Assembly: GCA_902774245.1 (NCBI GenBank)
Contig: CACYHQ010000009.1
Span: 1 to 64,000 of the forward strand
Reading direction: 5' to 3'
DNA length: 64,000 bases
From: an uncultured bacterium
GTDB taxonomy: Bacteria > Verrucomicrobiota > Lentisphaeria > Victivallales > UBA1829
Each line of letters begins with the position of its first letter. Position 1 is the first letter of the stretch. Positions 34,511 through 43,433 of this stretch are shown here, in pieces. A program made the translations under genes and the position numbers. The notes below the pieces were generated by a model, which searched no databases, had not been told where the DNA came from, and worked only from the letters and a program-made list of their open reading frames with translations.

Positions 34511-35611
34511 TTATTTATTGAACAGGACGTACACGCAGTCGCCGTCCTTCACGATGTAGTCCTTGCCCTCGGTGCGGAGCTTTCCGGCGGTCTTCGCGGC
34601 GTTCCAGCCGCCGTGCGCCACGAGTTCCTCGTAGGAGACGACCTCCATACGGATGAATCCGTGCTGCATGTCGGTGTGGATCTTTCCGGCTGCTTCGGGC
34701 GCGGCTGTCCCGTTGACAATAGTCCAGGCGCGCGTCTCGTCCTTTCCGGTGGTGAAGAACGTGCAGTAGTCGAGCAGTTTGTATCCGGTGCGGATCACGC
34801 GCTGCAACCCGCTTTCCGTTGCGCCGATGTCGTCCAGGAACGCCTTCGCCTCGTCGGGTTCGAGCGCGGCGAGTTCCTCCTCGAACTTCGCGCAGACCGG
34901 AACGACTTCCATGCCGTGTCCTGCGGCGTAGTCGATCAGGGCCTTCGACGCGTCGTCCTTGCCGAACGAACGGAACCCGGCCTCGTCGACATTGGCGCAG
35001 ACGAACGCGGGCATGGTGGTGAGCAGCTGGAGCGACGCCATCACGCGGCAGGCTTCCGGATCGTCCTTGTTCCACTGCGGTATCTTTCCGTTTTCGAGGT
35101 CGGCGATGCAGGATTGCGACAGCTCGTATTCCGCCTTGATCTCCGCGTCGCCGGTACGCAGGAGCTTCTTGCACTTGTCGAATCTGCGCTGGAGGAATTC
35201 CAGGTCGGCGAGCATGAGTTCGGTCAGGATCAGCTCCAGGTCGCGCGCCGGATCGATGGAGCCGCCCACATGCACCACGTCGCCGTCCTGGAAAAGACGC
35301 ACCACGTGCGCCACTGCGTCGACGTTGCGGATATGCCCGAGGAACTGGTTGCCGAGGCCTTCGCCCTTGCTGGCGCCCTGGACGAGTCCGGCGATGTCGA
35401 TGAACTTCAACGACGTCGGCACGATGCGCGCGGATTTTTCGATGTCGGCGAGAACGCCGAGGCGGTCGTCCGGCACGGCCACGATGCCCGTGTTCGGTTC
35501 AATGGTGCAGAACGGGAAATTCGCGGCGGCCGCGCCTCCGTTGGTCAAAGCGTTGAAAAGGGTGGATTTCCCGACGTTGGGAAGACCGACAAAACCGCAG
35601 GCAAACCCCAT
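34511..35611 (-). CDS. ychF: Redox-regulated ATPase YchF (OLA1 family)
   Basis: A 366-residue Obg-family P-loop protein that prefers ATP. G1 is GFVGLPNVGKSTLFNAL, switch region DIAGLVQGASKGEGLGNQFL, and the usual base-recognition NKxD is NVDE (VCANVDEAGF), the reason the family binds ATP. A coiled-coil insert and C-terminal TGS domain follow (TSGKDETRAWTIVNGT-like region, then DGDCVYVLFNK at the end). The start ATG 35611 has GGAG about 10 nt upstream; a longer in-frame extension to 35761 is not conserved-looking. It is associated with ribosomes and stress responses in other bacteria. Confidence 0.95.
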   Translation of the reverse strand: MGFACGFVGLPNVGKSTLFNALTNGGAAAANFPFCTIEPNTGIVAVPDDRLGVLADIEKSARIVPTSLKFIDIAGLVQGASKGEGLGNQFLGHIRNVDAVAHVVRLFQDGDVVHVGGSIDPARDLELILTELMLADLEFLQRRFDKCKKLLRTGDAEIKAEYELSQSCIADLENGKIPQWNKDDPEACRVMASLQLLTTMPAFVCANVDEAGFRSFGKDDASKALIDYAAGHGMEVVPVCAKFEEELAALEPDEAKAFLDDIGATESGLQRVIRTGYKLLDYCTFFTTGKDETRAWTIVNGTAAPEAAGKIHTDMQHGFIRMEVVSYEELVAHGGWNAAKTAGKLRTEGKDYIVKDGDCVYVLFNK

Positions 35612-35755
35612 GGTGTAAAACTCCGAGTGATAATGTAAAAAGATTTTAAGAATAAAGGATGGTAATAACGTACCACAGGGAGACGCTTTTTTCAATCGGA
35701 AAGTGCATTTTTTCCCCTGTTTTCCAAAAAAACGCGACTTTTTGGCATTTCCGGC

Positions 35756-35783
35756 TTTCATTTTTCTGAAAGAGTGATATATT
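35756..35783 (+). promoter_or_regulatory. Promoter of the reductase gene at 35857
   Basis: TTTCAT (35756-35761), 16 nt, TATATT (35778-35783). The layout is the same as before hom, including the CTTTCATTTTT context. Confidence 0.5.
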
Positions 35784-35856
35784 GTTAGAACGTTTTTTTT
35801 ACTTTTGACACAATTCTATTTTAAAGATAACACGAAAAACCGTCAAGGAGCAAGCT

Positions 35857-36987
35857 TTGAACATCCTGCTTACCGGTATCACGGGTCTGGTCGGGGCGTC
35901 CGTCGTCACGGCGCTGCTTCGAAATCATCCCGACTTCAAGATCGTTGCCATCTGCCGCGGCAACTCCGCTCAAACCGCTCAGGAGCGCACGGAACTCACC
36001 ATGCGCGCCCAGTGTGAATTCGACGGCGATCCCGCCTCCTACGACTCCATCATCTCCCGCATCACCGTCATCTCCGGCGACGTGACCAGGCTCCCGTTCG
36101 ACGAGATCGCAAAATACGGCCCCTACGACGTGATGTTCCATTGCGCCGCCGACGTCAACCTCGGCAAAGACCCCGAGGGCAAGACCTACGCGACCAACAT
36201 GAACGGCACGCTGAACGCCGTCGAAGCCGTCAAGCGCTTCAACATCCCGCGTTTCCAGTACGTCAGCACCGCCTACGTCGCGGGCACTTTCGCCGGACGC
36301 GTCATGGAAGACACCATGCCCGCCACCGGCTGGATCAACTCCTACGAACGCAGCAAGTTCGATGCGGAAAAGTATGTCCGCGAGAACGTCGGCGTCCCGT
36401 ACACCATCTACCGTCCCTCCATCATCGTCGGCCGCCGCTCCGACGGCGTGATCCGCAAGCCGCTCGCGTTCTATCGTATCCTTGAGTTCCTCGGACGCAT
36501 CAAGAGCAACCGCGCTTTCAAGGCCGGCCTCCCCGCGAACGCTCAGATGGAAGTGAACATCCGCATCGCCAGCGCGACTTCGGACAAGATCTATTTCGTG
36601 CCGATCGACTACGTCCAGGAATCCATGTCCAAGCTCTTCATGATCCCGGAGAAGAACCGCACGTACCACATCACCGGCGACAGCCCCGTCTCCACCGAGA
36701 TGATCGGCATCGCCTGCCGCGACATCCTGAAGGTCACCGGTCTCCGCACCGTCGAAAAGAACGACGATCCGTCCAAGGACGAGAAGCTCGTCTCGCGCAT
36801 GATCGAAGACCTCATCCCGTACTTCTCCACGCAAATCACGTTCGACAACTCGAACGTCCGCGCCGACCTCGGCGACGAGATTCTGAACTGGAAGCTCGAC
36901 GTCCTCTTCCTCCGCCGCATGGCATACTCCTACTACAAGCAGGAGATCCCCGGCATCGTGGAAGGCATGGATTTCCCGAAGGATTAA
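35857..36987 (+). CDS. NAD(P)-dependent extended SDR, thioester-reductase/male-sterility type
   Basis: A 376-residue Rossmann protein. ILLTGITGLVGASVV is the glycine-rich cofactor motif, VMFHCAADVNLGKD and YVSTAYVAGTF follow, and the catalytic YxxxK is SYERSKFDAEKYV with IYRPSIIVGRRSDG after it. This is the order of the NAD-binding_4 (thioester reductase/fatty acyl-CoA reductase) branch. It has a TTG start with AAGGAG 6 nt upstream; no better ATG is near. A strong terminator follows at 37011. The substrate may be a fatty acyl thioester or a nucleotide sugar. Confidence 0.82.
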   Translation: MNILLTGITGLVGASVVTALLRNHPDFKIVAICRGNSAQTAQERTELTMRAQCEFDGDPASYDSIISRITVISGDVTRLPFDEIAKYGPYDVMFHCAADVNLGKDPEGKTYATNMNGTLNAVEAVKRFNIPRFQYVSTAYVAGTFAGRVMEDTMPATGWINSYERSKFDAEKYVRENVGVPYTIYRPSIIVGRRSDGVIRKPLAFYRILEFLGRIKSNRAFKAGLPANAQMEVNIRIASATSDKIYFVPIDYVQESMSKLFMIPEKNRTYHITGDSPVSTEMIGIACRDILKVTGLRTVEKNDDPSKDEKLVSRMIEDLIPYFSTQITFDNSNVRADLGDEILNWKLDVLFLRRMAYSYYKQEIPGIVEGMDFPKD

Positions 36988-37010
36988 ACTCCGGTCACAA
37001 TCCGTTTTTC

Positions 37011-37044
37011 AGCGCGGACCGGGCTTTCCGGCTCGCGCTTTTTT
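37011..37044 (+). terminator. Rho-independent terminator after the SDR gene
   Basis: GCGCG and CCGG arms pair across a GCTTT loop (AGCGCG ... CGCGCT), followed by six T residues. The MFS transporter ATG begins only 7 nt after the T tract. Confidence 0.85.
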
Positions 37045-37050
37045 CATGTC

Positions 37051-38274
37051 ATGGCAAGTTTATTTGACAGAATCGCTCCCGCCCGCAGGAAGATCCTTCT
37101 GCTCGGCATCATCTACCTCGGTTACATCAGCCTCGGCCTCCCGGACAAGATTCTCGACGCCGCCTGGATTCCGATGAGCGAGGCGTTCGCCGTCCCGCTC
37201 CGCTACGGCGGCTTCATCGCGACCGTGCTCGCGCTCTGTTCCTCGGTCTCCGCCTCGGCCAGCGGCCTGATCCTGCGGAAGATCGGCACGGGGCGCCTGC
37301 TGGCGATCTGCGGCGCGGTCACCGGGCTTTCGCTGATCGGATGCGGCTTTTCGCCCGTTTTCGCCGTACTCCTCGCGTTCGCCGTCCCGCTCGGATTCGG
37401 ACAGGGCGCGATCGACACCGGCATGAACTTTTACGTCTCGAAGCACTATTCCAGCCGCGACATGAGCTGGCTGCACTGCTGCTGGGGCGTCGGCGCCACA
37501 CTCGGACCGCTGATCGCTTCAATCTTCCTCCAGTCCACCGGTTCGTGGCGCAGCGCGTATTTCGCGATCGGAACCACGCAGGTCCTGCTCGCCGTCTTCT
37601 TCTGTTCCACCATCGGTCTGTGGGACCGCGCGCGCCGCGACGAGGAGGCGGAAGACCGTGAAGCCGCCGCGTCGTCCTCCATGGACAAACTCGAGGGGAA
37701 ATGCCATTTTACGCTCGACTTCTGGCTCTGCGTGCTGGTCTTCTTCGTCTACTGCGGCATTGAGGCGGGCGCAGGGCTTTGGGGCTGCGCGTTCCTGACC
37801 CGGGCGCGCGGCATGGACCTGCACACCGCGCAGTACATCGTGACCGCCTACTGGGGCATGTTGACCGCCGGACGTTTCCTGCTCGGATTCACGGCGGACA
37901 GGCTCGGAAACCGTCTGCTCAGCACCATTTCAGGCGCGGCCGTCCTGATCGCCGCGCTGCTCCTGCTGATCCCGGCGGGCGGTTTCCTCCCGTCCGCGGC
38001 GCTTCTGCTGGTCGGATTCGCGCTCGCGCCGGTCTATCCGTGCCTGATGCACGAGGCGACGCGGCGCGGGTTCAACGACGCCACGGCGGCCGCGCTGACC
38101 GGGCTTCAGGGAGCGGCCAGCATGGTCGGCATCATGATCGTGCCGCCGCTGATCGGTTACGCGGGCGACCTCATCTCCATGGAGGCGATGCCCGTTTTCG
38201 TGGTGATGCAGGCGCTGATCATGTTCGCGGCCCTGCTGAAGACCGGCTACTGGCCAACAAACAAAGCCCGATAA
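37051..38274 (+). CDS. MFS transporter
   Basis: A 407-residue, 12-helix major facilitator. LCSSVSASASGLILRKIGTGRLLAICG matches the loop 2-3 motif region, and FTADRLGNRLLSTISGAAVLI repeats it in the second half. The central loop (DEEAEDREAAASSSMDKLEGKCH) is hydrophilic. The overall pattern resembles sugar or drug permeases of the FucP/YfmO-like type; the substrate is not readable. No ribosome binding site precedes the ATG, which sits just after the terminator of the previous gene, so initiation or expression may be unusual, or the true start may lie slightly downstream. A terminator follows at 38288. Confidence 0.85.
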   Translation: MASLFDRIAPARRKILLLGIIYLGYISLGLPDKILDAAWIPMSEAFAVPLRYGGFIATVLALCSSVSASASGLILRKIGTGRLLAICGAVTGLSLIGCGFSPVFAVLLAFAVPLGFGQGAIDTGMNFYVSKHYSSRDMSWLHCCWGVGATLGPLIASIFLQSTGSWRSAYFAIGTTQVLLAVFFCSTIGLWDRARRDEEAEDREAAASSSMDKLEGKCHFTLDFWLCVLVFFVYCGIEAGAGLWGCAFLTRARGMDLHTAQYIVTAYWGMLTAGRFLLGFTADRLGNRLLSTISGAAVLIAALLLLIPAGGFLPSAALLLVGFALAPVYPCLMHEATRRGFNDATAAALTGLQGAASMVGIMIVPPLIGYAGDLISMEAMPVFVVMQALIMFAALLKTGYWPTNKAR

Positions 38275-38287
38275 GAAACGTAGAAAA

Positions 38288-38327
38288 AACGGCTGCTCCG
38301 GGAATTCGGAACAGCCGTTGTGTTTTT
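38288..38327 (+). terminator. Terminator after the MFS gene
   Basis: Stem AACGGCTG / CAGCCGTT extended by TCCG/CGGA, loop GGAATT, then GTG and seven T residues. It lies between convergent MFS and recJ genes and may work in both directions (A-rich on the other side). Confidence 0.85.
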
Positions 38328-38343
38328 TTGAGGTGCGATACGC

Positions 38344-40065
38344 TCAGTCGGCGGACGGACGGAAGTCGATCACCTGAAGCTGGCGTTTGCGTTCGCCGTA
38401 GTATTCGTTGATCTGAGGCTGCGCGATGATGTCCCAGCGCATCCCCTGTTCAAGATGCTTGTTGAACGCGATGAAGTCGCACGTGCTGCCGTACTCGTCC
38501 ATGAACACGCCCTTGGTGTGGACGGGGCGGATCGGCGACAGGCGCGCGATCTCGAGGCCGCGGATCAGGTAGAGCGGCTGCGGATTGCCGTGCCCGAAGG
38601 GGCCGAGCATGCTGTGGTAGTGGAAGAACTCGTCGTTGAGCTCGTCCAGCCGCACCACGCCGTCGTAGTTGATGTAGTTGGTCAGGTCGGACGGCTTGGC
38701 CTCCTCGCGCACGCACTTCTCGAATTCCTGCTGGAACTCGGCGATCTTGTCCTTGTTCATGCCGAGGCCGACGGCCATCGGGTGTCCGCCGTAGCGCGTC
38801 AGCAGGTGCGAGCAGCGGGACAGGATCTTAATGAGGTTGAGCGTGCCGACGCTGCGGCCGGAGCCGTGCGCCTCGTTGCCGATGATCGTGAGGACGATGG
38901 TCGGACGGTTGTAGTCGCGCGCGAACCGCGAAGCCACGATCCCGATGACGCCCTGGTGCCAGTTCTCGCCGGCGGCGATGATCGACATGTTCGAGGCGAA
39001 TCCGGGCGCGCTTTCCACCTGGGCTTTCGCCTGGAGGAAGATCTCCTGTTCCTTCGCCTGGCGGCGCTGGTTGAACTCGTCGAGTTTGGCGGCGTATTCG
39101 TAGGCGTCCACGATGTTGTCGGCGGTCATGAGGGCGAGCGCGGACGAGGCGTTGCCGAGACGGCCGGCGGCGTTCAGACGCGGCGCGAGCTTGAACGTGA
39201 TGTCGGACGGCTGAATGTTCGCCTCGACCTTCGCGTGCTGGATGAGCGCGTTGACGCCGGGGCGGAGCTGCTTTTTGAGCATTTCCATGCCGTATTTCAC
39301 GAGGATGCGGTTCTCACCGAGCAGCGGCACGATATCCGCCACGGTCCCGAGCGCAACGAAGTCCAGGACCTCCTGCATGTCGGTCGTGTAGCCGCCCTCG
39401 TTGTGGGCGCGGCCGTAGATCACGAACGCATGGGAGAGCTTGAACGCCACGCCGACGCCCGCCAGATGCAGCAGGTCATCCAGCCCGACCGGGTCGAGCT
39501 TCGGATTGATCGTCGCGAGCGCTTCGGGAAGATCGTCCTCCGCGGGCTCGTGGTGGTCCGTGATGATGACGTCGATGCCGAGTTCGCGGGCCTTCTGCAC
39601 GGCCTCCGCGCTGTTGATGCCGCAGTCGACCGTGACGAGCACGCCGCATTTCCCGCCGGGCACCGTCTCCAGTGCTTTCAGCAGGGAATCGGGCGTAAAC
39701 CCGTATCCGTCGTCGAACCGGTGCGGCAGGAACGATGTGACAAGGCCCCCGTTGCGTTCGAGGACCCACGACAGCAGCGCCGTGGCCGTAATTCCGTCCG
39801 TATCGTAGTCCCCATGGATGAGGATGCGTTCACGGTTGCGGATCGCCTGCCAAAGCCGCTGGACGGCAATTTCTATGCCGGCAAATCGGAAAGGATCGCT
39901 CAGGTCGGCGAAGGTCGCGTTCAGGTAGCGGCCCAGCGTCTCCGGAACAATGCCTCTTGAAGCCAGGTACAGCGCCACCGAGCGCATCACGCCTGACTCT
40001 CTGACCAATCTGTCGACAATGTTTTCTTTACCGTCGGAAGAACATCTCCATATTTTGTTTTCCAT
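38344..40065 (-). CDS. recJ: Single-stranded-DNA-specific exonuclease RecJ
   Basis: A 573-residue 5'-3' exonuclease of the DHH superfamily used in recombination and mismatch repair. The motifs are IHGDYDTDGITATALL, VTVDCGINSAEAV, ITDHHEPAEDDLP (DHH), GVGVAFKLSHA and APRLNAAGRLGNA. The DHHA1 region contains GVIGIVASRFARDYNRPTIVL and GSGRSVGTLNLIKIL, followed by YGGHPMAVGLGM; an OB domain ends the protein. The start ATG 40065 has a GAAGAAGG stretch before it; the in-frame extension to 40131 lacks family similarity. A TTGATG-16-TATATT promoter lies upstream. Confidence 0.95.
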   Translation of the reverse strand: MENKIWRCSSDGKENIVDRLVRESGVMRSVALYLASRGIVPETLGRYLNATFADLSDPFRFAGIEIAVQRLWQAIRNRERILIHGDYDTDGITATALLSWVLERNGGLVTSFLPHRFDDGYGFTPDSLLKALETVPGGKCGVLVTVDCGINSAEAVQKARELGIDVIITDHHEPAEDDLPEALATINPKLDPVGLDDLLHLAGVGVAFKLSHAFVIYGRAHNEGGYTTDMQEVLDFVALGTVADIVPLLGENRILVKYGMEMLKKQLRPGVNALIQHAKVEANIQPSDITFKLAPRLNAAGRLGNASSALALMTADNIVDAYEYAAKLDEFNQRRQAKEQEIFLQAKAQVESAPGFASNMSIIAAGENWHQGVIGIVASRFARDYNRPTIVLTIIGNEAHGSGRSVGTLNLIKILSRCSHLLTRYGGHPMAVGLGMNKDKIAEFQQEFEKCVREEAKPSDLTNYINYDGVVRLDELNDEFFHYHSMLGPFGHGNPQPLYLIRGLEIARLSPIRPVHTKGVFMDEYGSTCDFIAFNKHLEQGMRWDIIAQPQINEYYGERKRQLQVIDFRPSAD

Positions 40066-40103
40066 TGCCTTCTTCTTGTTTTTGATTACGAAAACACACT
40101 CTA

Positions 40104-40131
40104 AATATAACACCAATTCAGGAAACATCAA
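40104..40131 (-). promoter_or_regulatory. Promoter of recJ
   Basis: On the minus strand TTGATG (40126-40131), 16 nt, TATATT (40104-40109), about 40 nt before the recJ ATG. Confidence 0.55.
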
Positions 40132-40172
40132 CCGAAAAGGGGAAAAAAAACGGATTATTTTTTGTTTCGAGC

Positions 40173-40201
40173 TTGATTTTCCGCGAAATCGGCGTTATAG
40201 T
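40173..40201 (+). promoter_or_regulatory. Promoter of tRNA-Leu
   Basis: TTGATT (40173-40178), 17 nt, TATAGT (40196-40201), placing the start about 25 nt before the mature tRNA. Confidence 0.6.
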
Positions 40202-40233
40202 AATTACTCCGGACGATATCCGGTCCTACGGTT

Positions 40234-40319
40234 GCCGACGTGGCGGAATGGCAGACGCGCTGCGTTCAGGTCGCAGTCCTTTCACGAGGGTGAAGGTTCA
40301 AGTCCTTTCGTCGGCACCA
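40234..40319 (+). tRNA. tRNA-Leu (CAG)
   Basis: An 86-nt class II tRNA. The acceptor stem GCCGACG pairs with CGTCGGC, and the anticodon stem CTGCG/CGCAG holds the loop TTCAGGT with anticodon CAG. A long variable arm and a T loop TTCAAGT are present. ACCA follows, so CCA is encoded. Confidence 0.97.
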
Positions 40320-40324
40320 CTTTT

Positions 40325-40348
40325 AAGCTCGTTACGGGCTTTTTTTTG
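40325..40348 (+). terminator. Terminator after tRNA-Leu
   Basis: AAGCTCG and CGGGCTT pair (one T-G) around TTA, running into a T tract, 6 nt after the tRNA. Confidence 0.75.
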
Positions 40349-40461
40349 CACTTTTTCCCGGCCTTTTCCGTCCCCGGCACGGACGCCGGTTCTCCGCTAA
40401 TTGTCTTTTCGGAAGCACTGCTGATCCTTTCGCGTTTTTTTCTTTGTCCATCAAAACATTT

Positions 40462-40498
40462 CGGGCGGCACGGATCATCTCCGCACCGCCCGTTTTCT
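40462..40498 (+). terminator. Hairpin, possible terminator
   Basis: CGGGCGG and CCGCCCG pair with an inner CGGA/TCCG stem, followed by TTTTCTTT on the plus strand. It lies just past the 3' end of the minus-strand lipoprotein gene, where the T tract is weak on that strand, so it may mainly stop plus-strand read-through. Confidence 0.55.
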
Positions 40499-40527
40499 TT
40501 GACTGAAACGATTTGAAAGCGTTCCGC

Positions 40528-41181
40528 TCACTTGCGGAACTTCACGGCCTCGAAGAAGAGACCGGACGCCCGGATCAGGAAATCGTTGTCGATGTCCTTC
40601 TCATAGGCCGTGCGCCCTGCCCCGACATCAAAGATATAATTGGGGTTCTTCGGGTCGAACATGCAGAAACCATGTACCGCCATGAGCTTGCCTGTCTCGG
40701 GCAGACGCGCCACGATATCGTATTCCACGCAGTTGTAGCCCTCATGCTTCGTGATGCGCGTTTCGAGGCTTATGGTGTACTTGTCCGGCGTGTACTTCTC
40801 CTTGTAGAATCTCTGGATGTCGGCAAGACTCTTCCAGCTTTCCATATTCTGAGCGTAGATGGCGCGTCCGAAGAAATCGGTCTGGACCGGCAGGTTCCGC
40901 ACGAAAAGTTCGCAGTGATTGGAGGAGTTGGAGACGGCCGGAGCATAGTACTCGACCGCGTCGTCCTTCGGGACGGTGACGTCGAAATGCTCGTATTCGA
41001 GCGTCTTGTATTTTTCGAGCGGGATGACGTACGTGTTCACGGACGTATCATATTCCAGGTATTTTTTCGTATCTTCGAAGCGCGAGCCGATCTTCGGCAC
41101 CTCGAACGTCGTCGAATAGCAGGAAGCCAGCATGGCCATGCCGAGCACGACCGCGGGCAGGAATCGAAGGGAAAGTCTCAT
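40528..41181 (-). CDS. Lipoprotein of unknown function
   Basis: A 217-residue protein. The N terminus MRLSLRFLPAVVLGMAMLASC has a lipobox ending in Cys21, so it is probably lipid-anchored. I do not recognise the mature part (EHFDVTVPKDDAVEYYAPA, IYAQNMESWKSLADIQRFYKEKY, RASGLFFEAVKFRK at the end); its strands look like a small alpha/beta fold such as PsbP/DUF1795-like domains, which is a weak guess. It follows rnr by 25 bp on the same strand and is probably in its operon. Confidence 0.75.
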   Translation of the reverse strand: MRLSLRFLPAVVLGMAMLASCYSTTFEVPKIGSRFEDTKKYLEYDTSVNTYVIPLEKYKTLEYEHFDVTVPKDDAVEYYAPAVSNSSNHCELFVRNLPVQTDFFGRAIYAQNMESWKSLADIQRFYKEKYTPDKYTISLETRITKHEGYNCVEYDIVARLPETGKLMAVHGFCMFDPKNPNYIFDVGAGRTAYEKDIDNDFLIRASGLFFEAVKFRK

Positions 41182-41206
41182 ATCGGGGTCCTTTTCAAAA
41201 AAACGG

Positions 41207-43174
41207 TTAAATGACGGGACGGAACTGCGCGTGGCCGCGCACGAGGTCGATGCTGTCCAGCGCGATGTAGATGAAGTCGCCGGGCCGGTATCCGGTGTGG
41301 CCGCTCTCCATGCGCGAGGAATAACGCGAATTGCGGCGCGAAACGGGCGTGCGGAAACGCGAGGTCGGCACGAATCCGATCATGCCGAGCTCGGGGATCT
41401 CGCACATCAGGCCGGACGAGGTGACTTTCTGGATGATCGCCTCGTACATGGTGGTGTTCTCCAGCGCGCCGCTGTTCTTCAGGAAATGCAGTTTCAGACG
41501 GTCGTTCGCGGCGTAGAACGCATTGTCGTTGCGTTCCTCCTTCTTCGAGCACAGCACGGCGATCTCCGCGAGCATGTGTTTGGACCGCAGACGCTTGTTC
41601 AGGTCGAGGGCGAGGAGCTGCTGATGGAGCGCCAGGTCGGGATAACGCCGGATCGGGCTGGTGAAGTGCGAATAACGCGTCTTGCCGAGGCCGAAGTGAA
41701 GCTCCGGGTTCTCGCTGTAGCTCGCGCGCGCCATCGAACGCAGGAACCGCGACAGGATCACGGGCTTGCGGTGGTCGTCCGGGATATTTTCGAGGAAATG
41801 CATGCAGGCGGCGCGGCCGGACGAGAGATCGCCCGTGGAAACGCCGAACGCCTCGGAGACAAAGCCTTCGAACTCGGCGAGTTTCTCGGGATCGGGTTCG
41901 GGGTGGATGCGGTAGAGTCCGCCGACTCCCCGTTCGATCAGTTCGTTCGCGACGGCCGAGTTCGCGGCGAGCATGCACTCCTCCACGATGCCGTCCGCGG
42001 CGCACGGGACGCGGCGCAGAAGCCCCTTGATCTCGTGCGTGGACTCGTCGCAGAGCACGCGGATCTCCGGCACGTCGATCCACAGGAACTGTTCGTGCTT
42101 CGCGCGCCAGCCGCGCATCTTCCTCACAAGCTTGTACAGGAGCTGAACATTCTCCGCGTCCTGTTTGTTCCAGCCCTTCGGGCGCTTCGTCGGGTCGTCC
42201 AGGAACGCCTGGACGGTGTCGTAGTCCATACGGCGGTTCACCTTCACCAGCGAGTGAACGCGGCGCGAGGAGAGGATCTTTCCGTCGCGGAGGCGCACGG
42301 TGAAGATCACGCTGTGGGCGGGGGAAAGGACTTTTTCGCGGAGGCTGATCTTCGCGGTGAGCGGTTTCGGAAGCATCGGCAGGAATTTGCCGGGGAGATA
42401 CGAGGAGAACGACCGGTACGCGGCGGCCTTGTCGAACCTGGAGCCGGGGCGGATCCAGGTGGCGACGTCGGCGATGTGGACGCCGAGCGTGATCTCGCCC
42501 GCCTTGGCCGCGGGCTGAATGGAGATGGCGTCGTCGAAATCGTGCGCGTCCGCCGGGTCGATCGTGAGCGTGTACAGGGTGGAAAGGTCTTCGCGCTCGA
42601 TCTCCAGCGGCGTGATCTTCATCGCCTCCACCTCATCTTCGGCGGTATAGGCCGGAGGCAGACTGAACTCGGCGGCGATGGCGTCCAGGTCGTGCGCCAC
42701 GTCGCCCGCGGATCCGAGCGAACGTTCCACGTGGCCGCGGAGCTGTTCCGTATGGTGCGCGCCGTCGTCGAGCAGCCGCACCTGCACCCAGTCGCCCTTC
42801 TTCGCGTTGCGGGGCGCGGAGTTCACGCGGATGGTCTCCGGCAGGTGCTTGTCCAGCGGGCGGATCTCGTGCAGGGAATCCAGGCATCCGACCACGAATT
42901 CGCGGTTGCGGCCCGTGACCGAGACAATGCGTCCGACCGGACCGGTTTTGCGTTTCGAGTACGTCGCGTCGCGTTCGTCGGGGATCTGCTCGACCTCGAC
43001 CGTGTCGCCGTCCAGGGCGTGCCCGGTGTACTTGCGCGGGATGAAGAACTCGATGGACGGATCGCCGGGGACTTTCACGAAGCCGAACCCGGCGGCCGCA
43101 GCGGAGAAGACGCCGCCGTAGAGAACCCGGCGCGGAGCTCGGGACTGCTTGGATTGTTTTTTCGATTTTGCCAT
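41207..43174 (-). CDS. rnr: Ribonuclease R
   Basis: A 655-residue 3'-5' exoribonuclease of the RNB family. An N-terminal cold-shock OB region (GFGFVKVPGDPSIEFFIPRKY) is followed by the RNB catalytic core, with TIDPADAHDFDDAIS holding the aspartates that bind Mg2+, GVHIADVATWIRPGS, YRIHPEPDPEKL and HFTSPIRRYPDLALHQQL. A C-terminal S1 domain follows (YEAIIQKVTSSGLMCEIPEL). It lacks the long N-terminal helix-turn-helix extension of E. coli RNase R, so it is shorter than 800 residues. It degrades structured RNA. A lipoprotein gene is downstream. Confidence 0.93.
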   Translation of the reverse strand: MAKSKKQSKQSRAPRRVLYGGVFSAAAAGFGFVKVPGDPSIEFFIPRKYTGHALDGDTVEVEQIPDERDATYSKRKTGPVGRIVSVTGRNREFVVGCLDSLHEIRPLDKHLPETIRVNSAPRNAKKGDWVQVRLLDDGAHHTEQLRGHVERSLGSAGDVAHDLDAIAAEFSLPPAYTAEDEVEAMKITPLEIEREDLSTLYTLTIDPADAHDFDDAISIQPAAKAGEITLGVHIADVATWIRPGSRFDKAAAYRSFSSYLPGKFLPMLPKPLTAKISLREKVLSPAHSVIFTVRLRDGKILSSRRVHSLVKVNRRMDYDTVQAFLDDPTKRPKGWNKQDAENVQLLYKLVRKMRGWRAKHEQFLWIDVPEIRVLCDESTHEIKGLLRRVPCAADGIVEECMLAANSAVANELIERGVGGLYRIHPEPDPEKLAEFEGFVSEAFGVSTGDLSSGRAACMHFLENIPDDHRKPVILSRFLRSMARASYSENPELHFGLGKTRYSHFTSPIRRYPDLALHQQLLALDLNKRLRSKHMLAEIAVLCSKKEERNDNAFYAANDRLKLHFLKNSGALENTTMYEAIIQKVTSSGLMCEIPELGMIGFVPTSRFRTPVSRRNSRYSSRMESGHTGYRPGDFIYIALDSIDLVRGHAQFRPVI

Positions 43175-43256
43175 AACTGAAAAGCCTTTCCTCTTGATAA
43201 ACTACTCCGAAAAGGAAGAATTTCAAATCTTTTTCCGCATTCATGCCCTTTTTTTG

Positions 43257-43285
43257 TTGTACTTTTTTGGTTTTCGTGTTATATT
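43257..43285 (+). promoter_or_regulatory. Promoter of panB
   Basis: TTGTAC (43257-43262), 17 nt, TATATT (43280-43285). The leader to panB is about 140 nt and shows no recognised riboswitch. Confidence 0.6.
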
Positions 43286-43433
43286 GTTGTAGTCCGGGCC
43301 GCCTTGTCGGCAACATCAGGGTACGCGTGGGCACAGAGAGCGGTATCCTCCTATGAGTTCTCGCTTCTTCGTCTGCCGCCTCGCCCGGAAACCAGCACAA
43401 GACACAGTTTCAGTTCAGATAAGGAGGTGCCGC

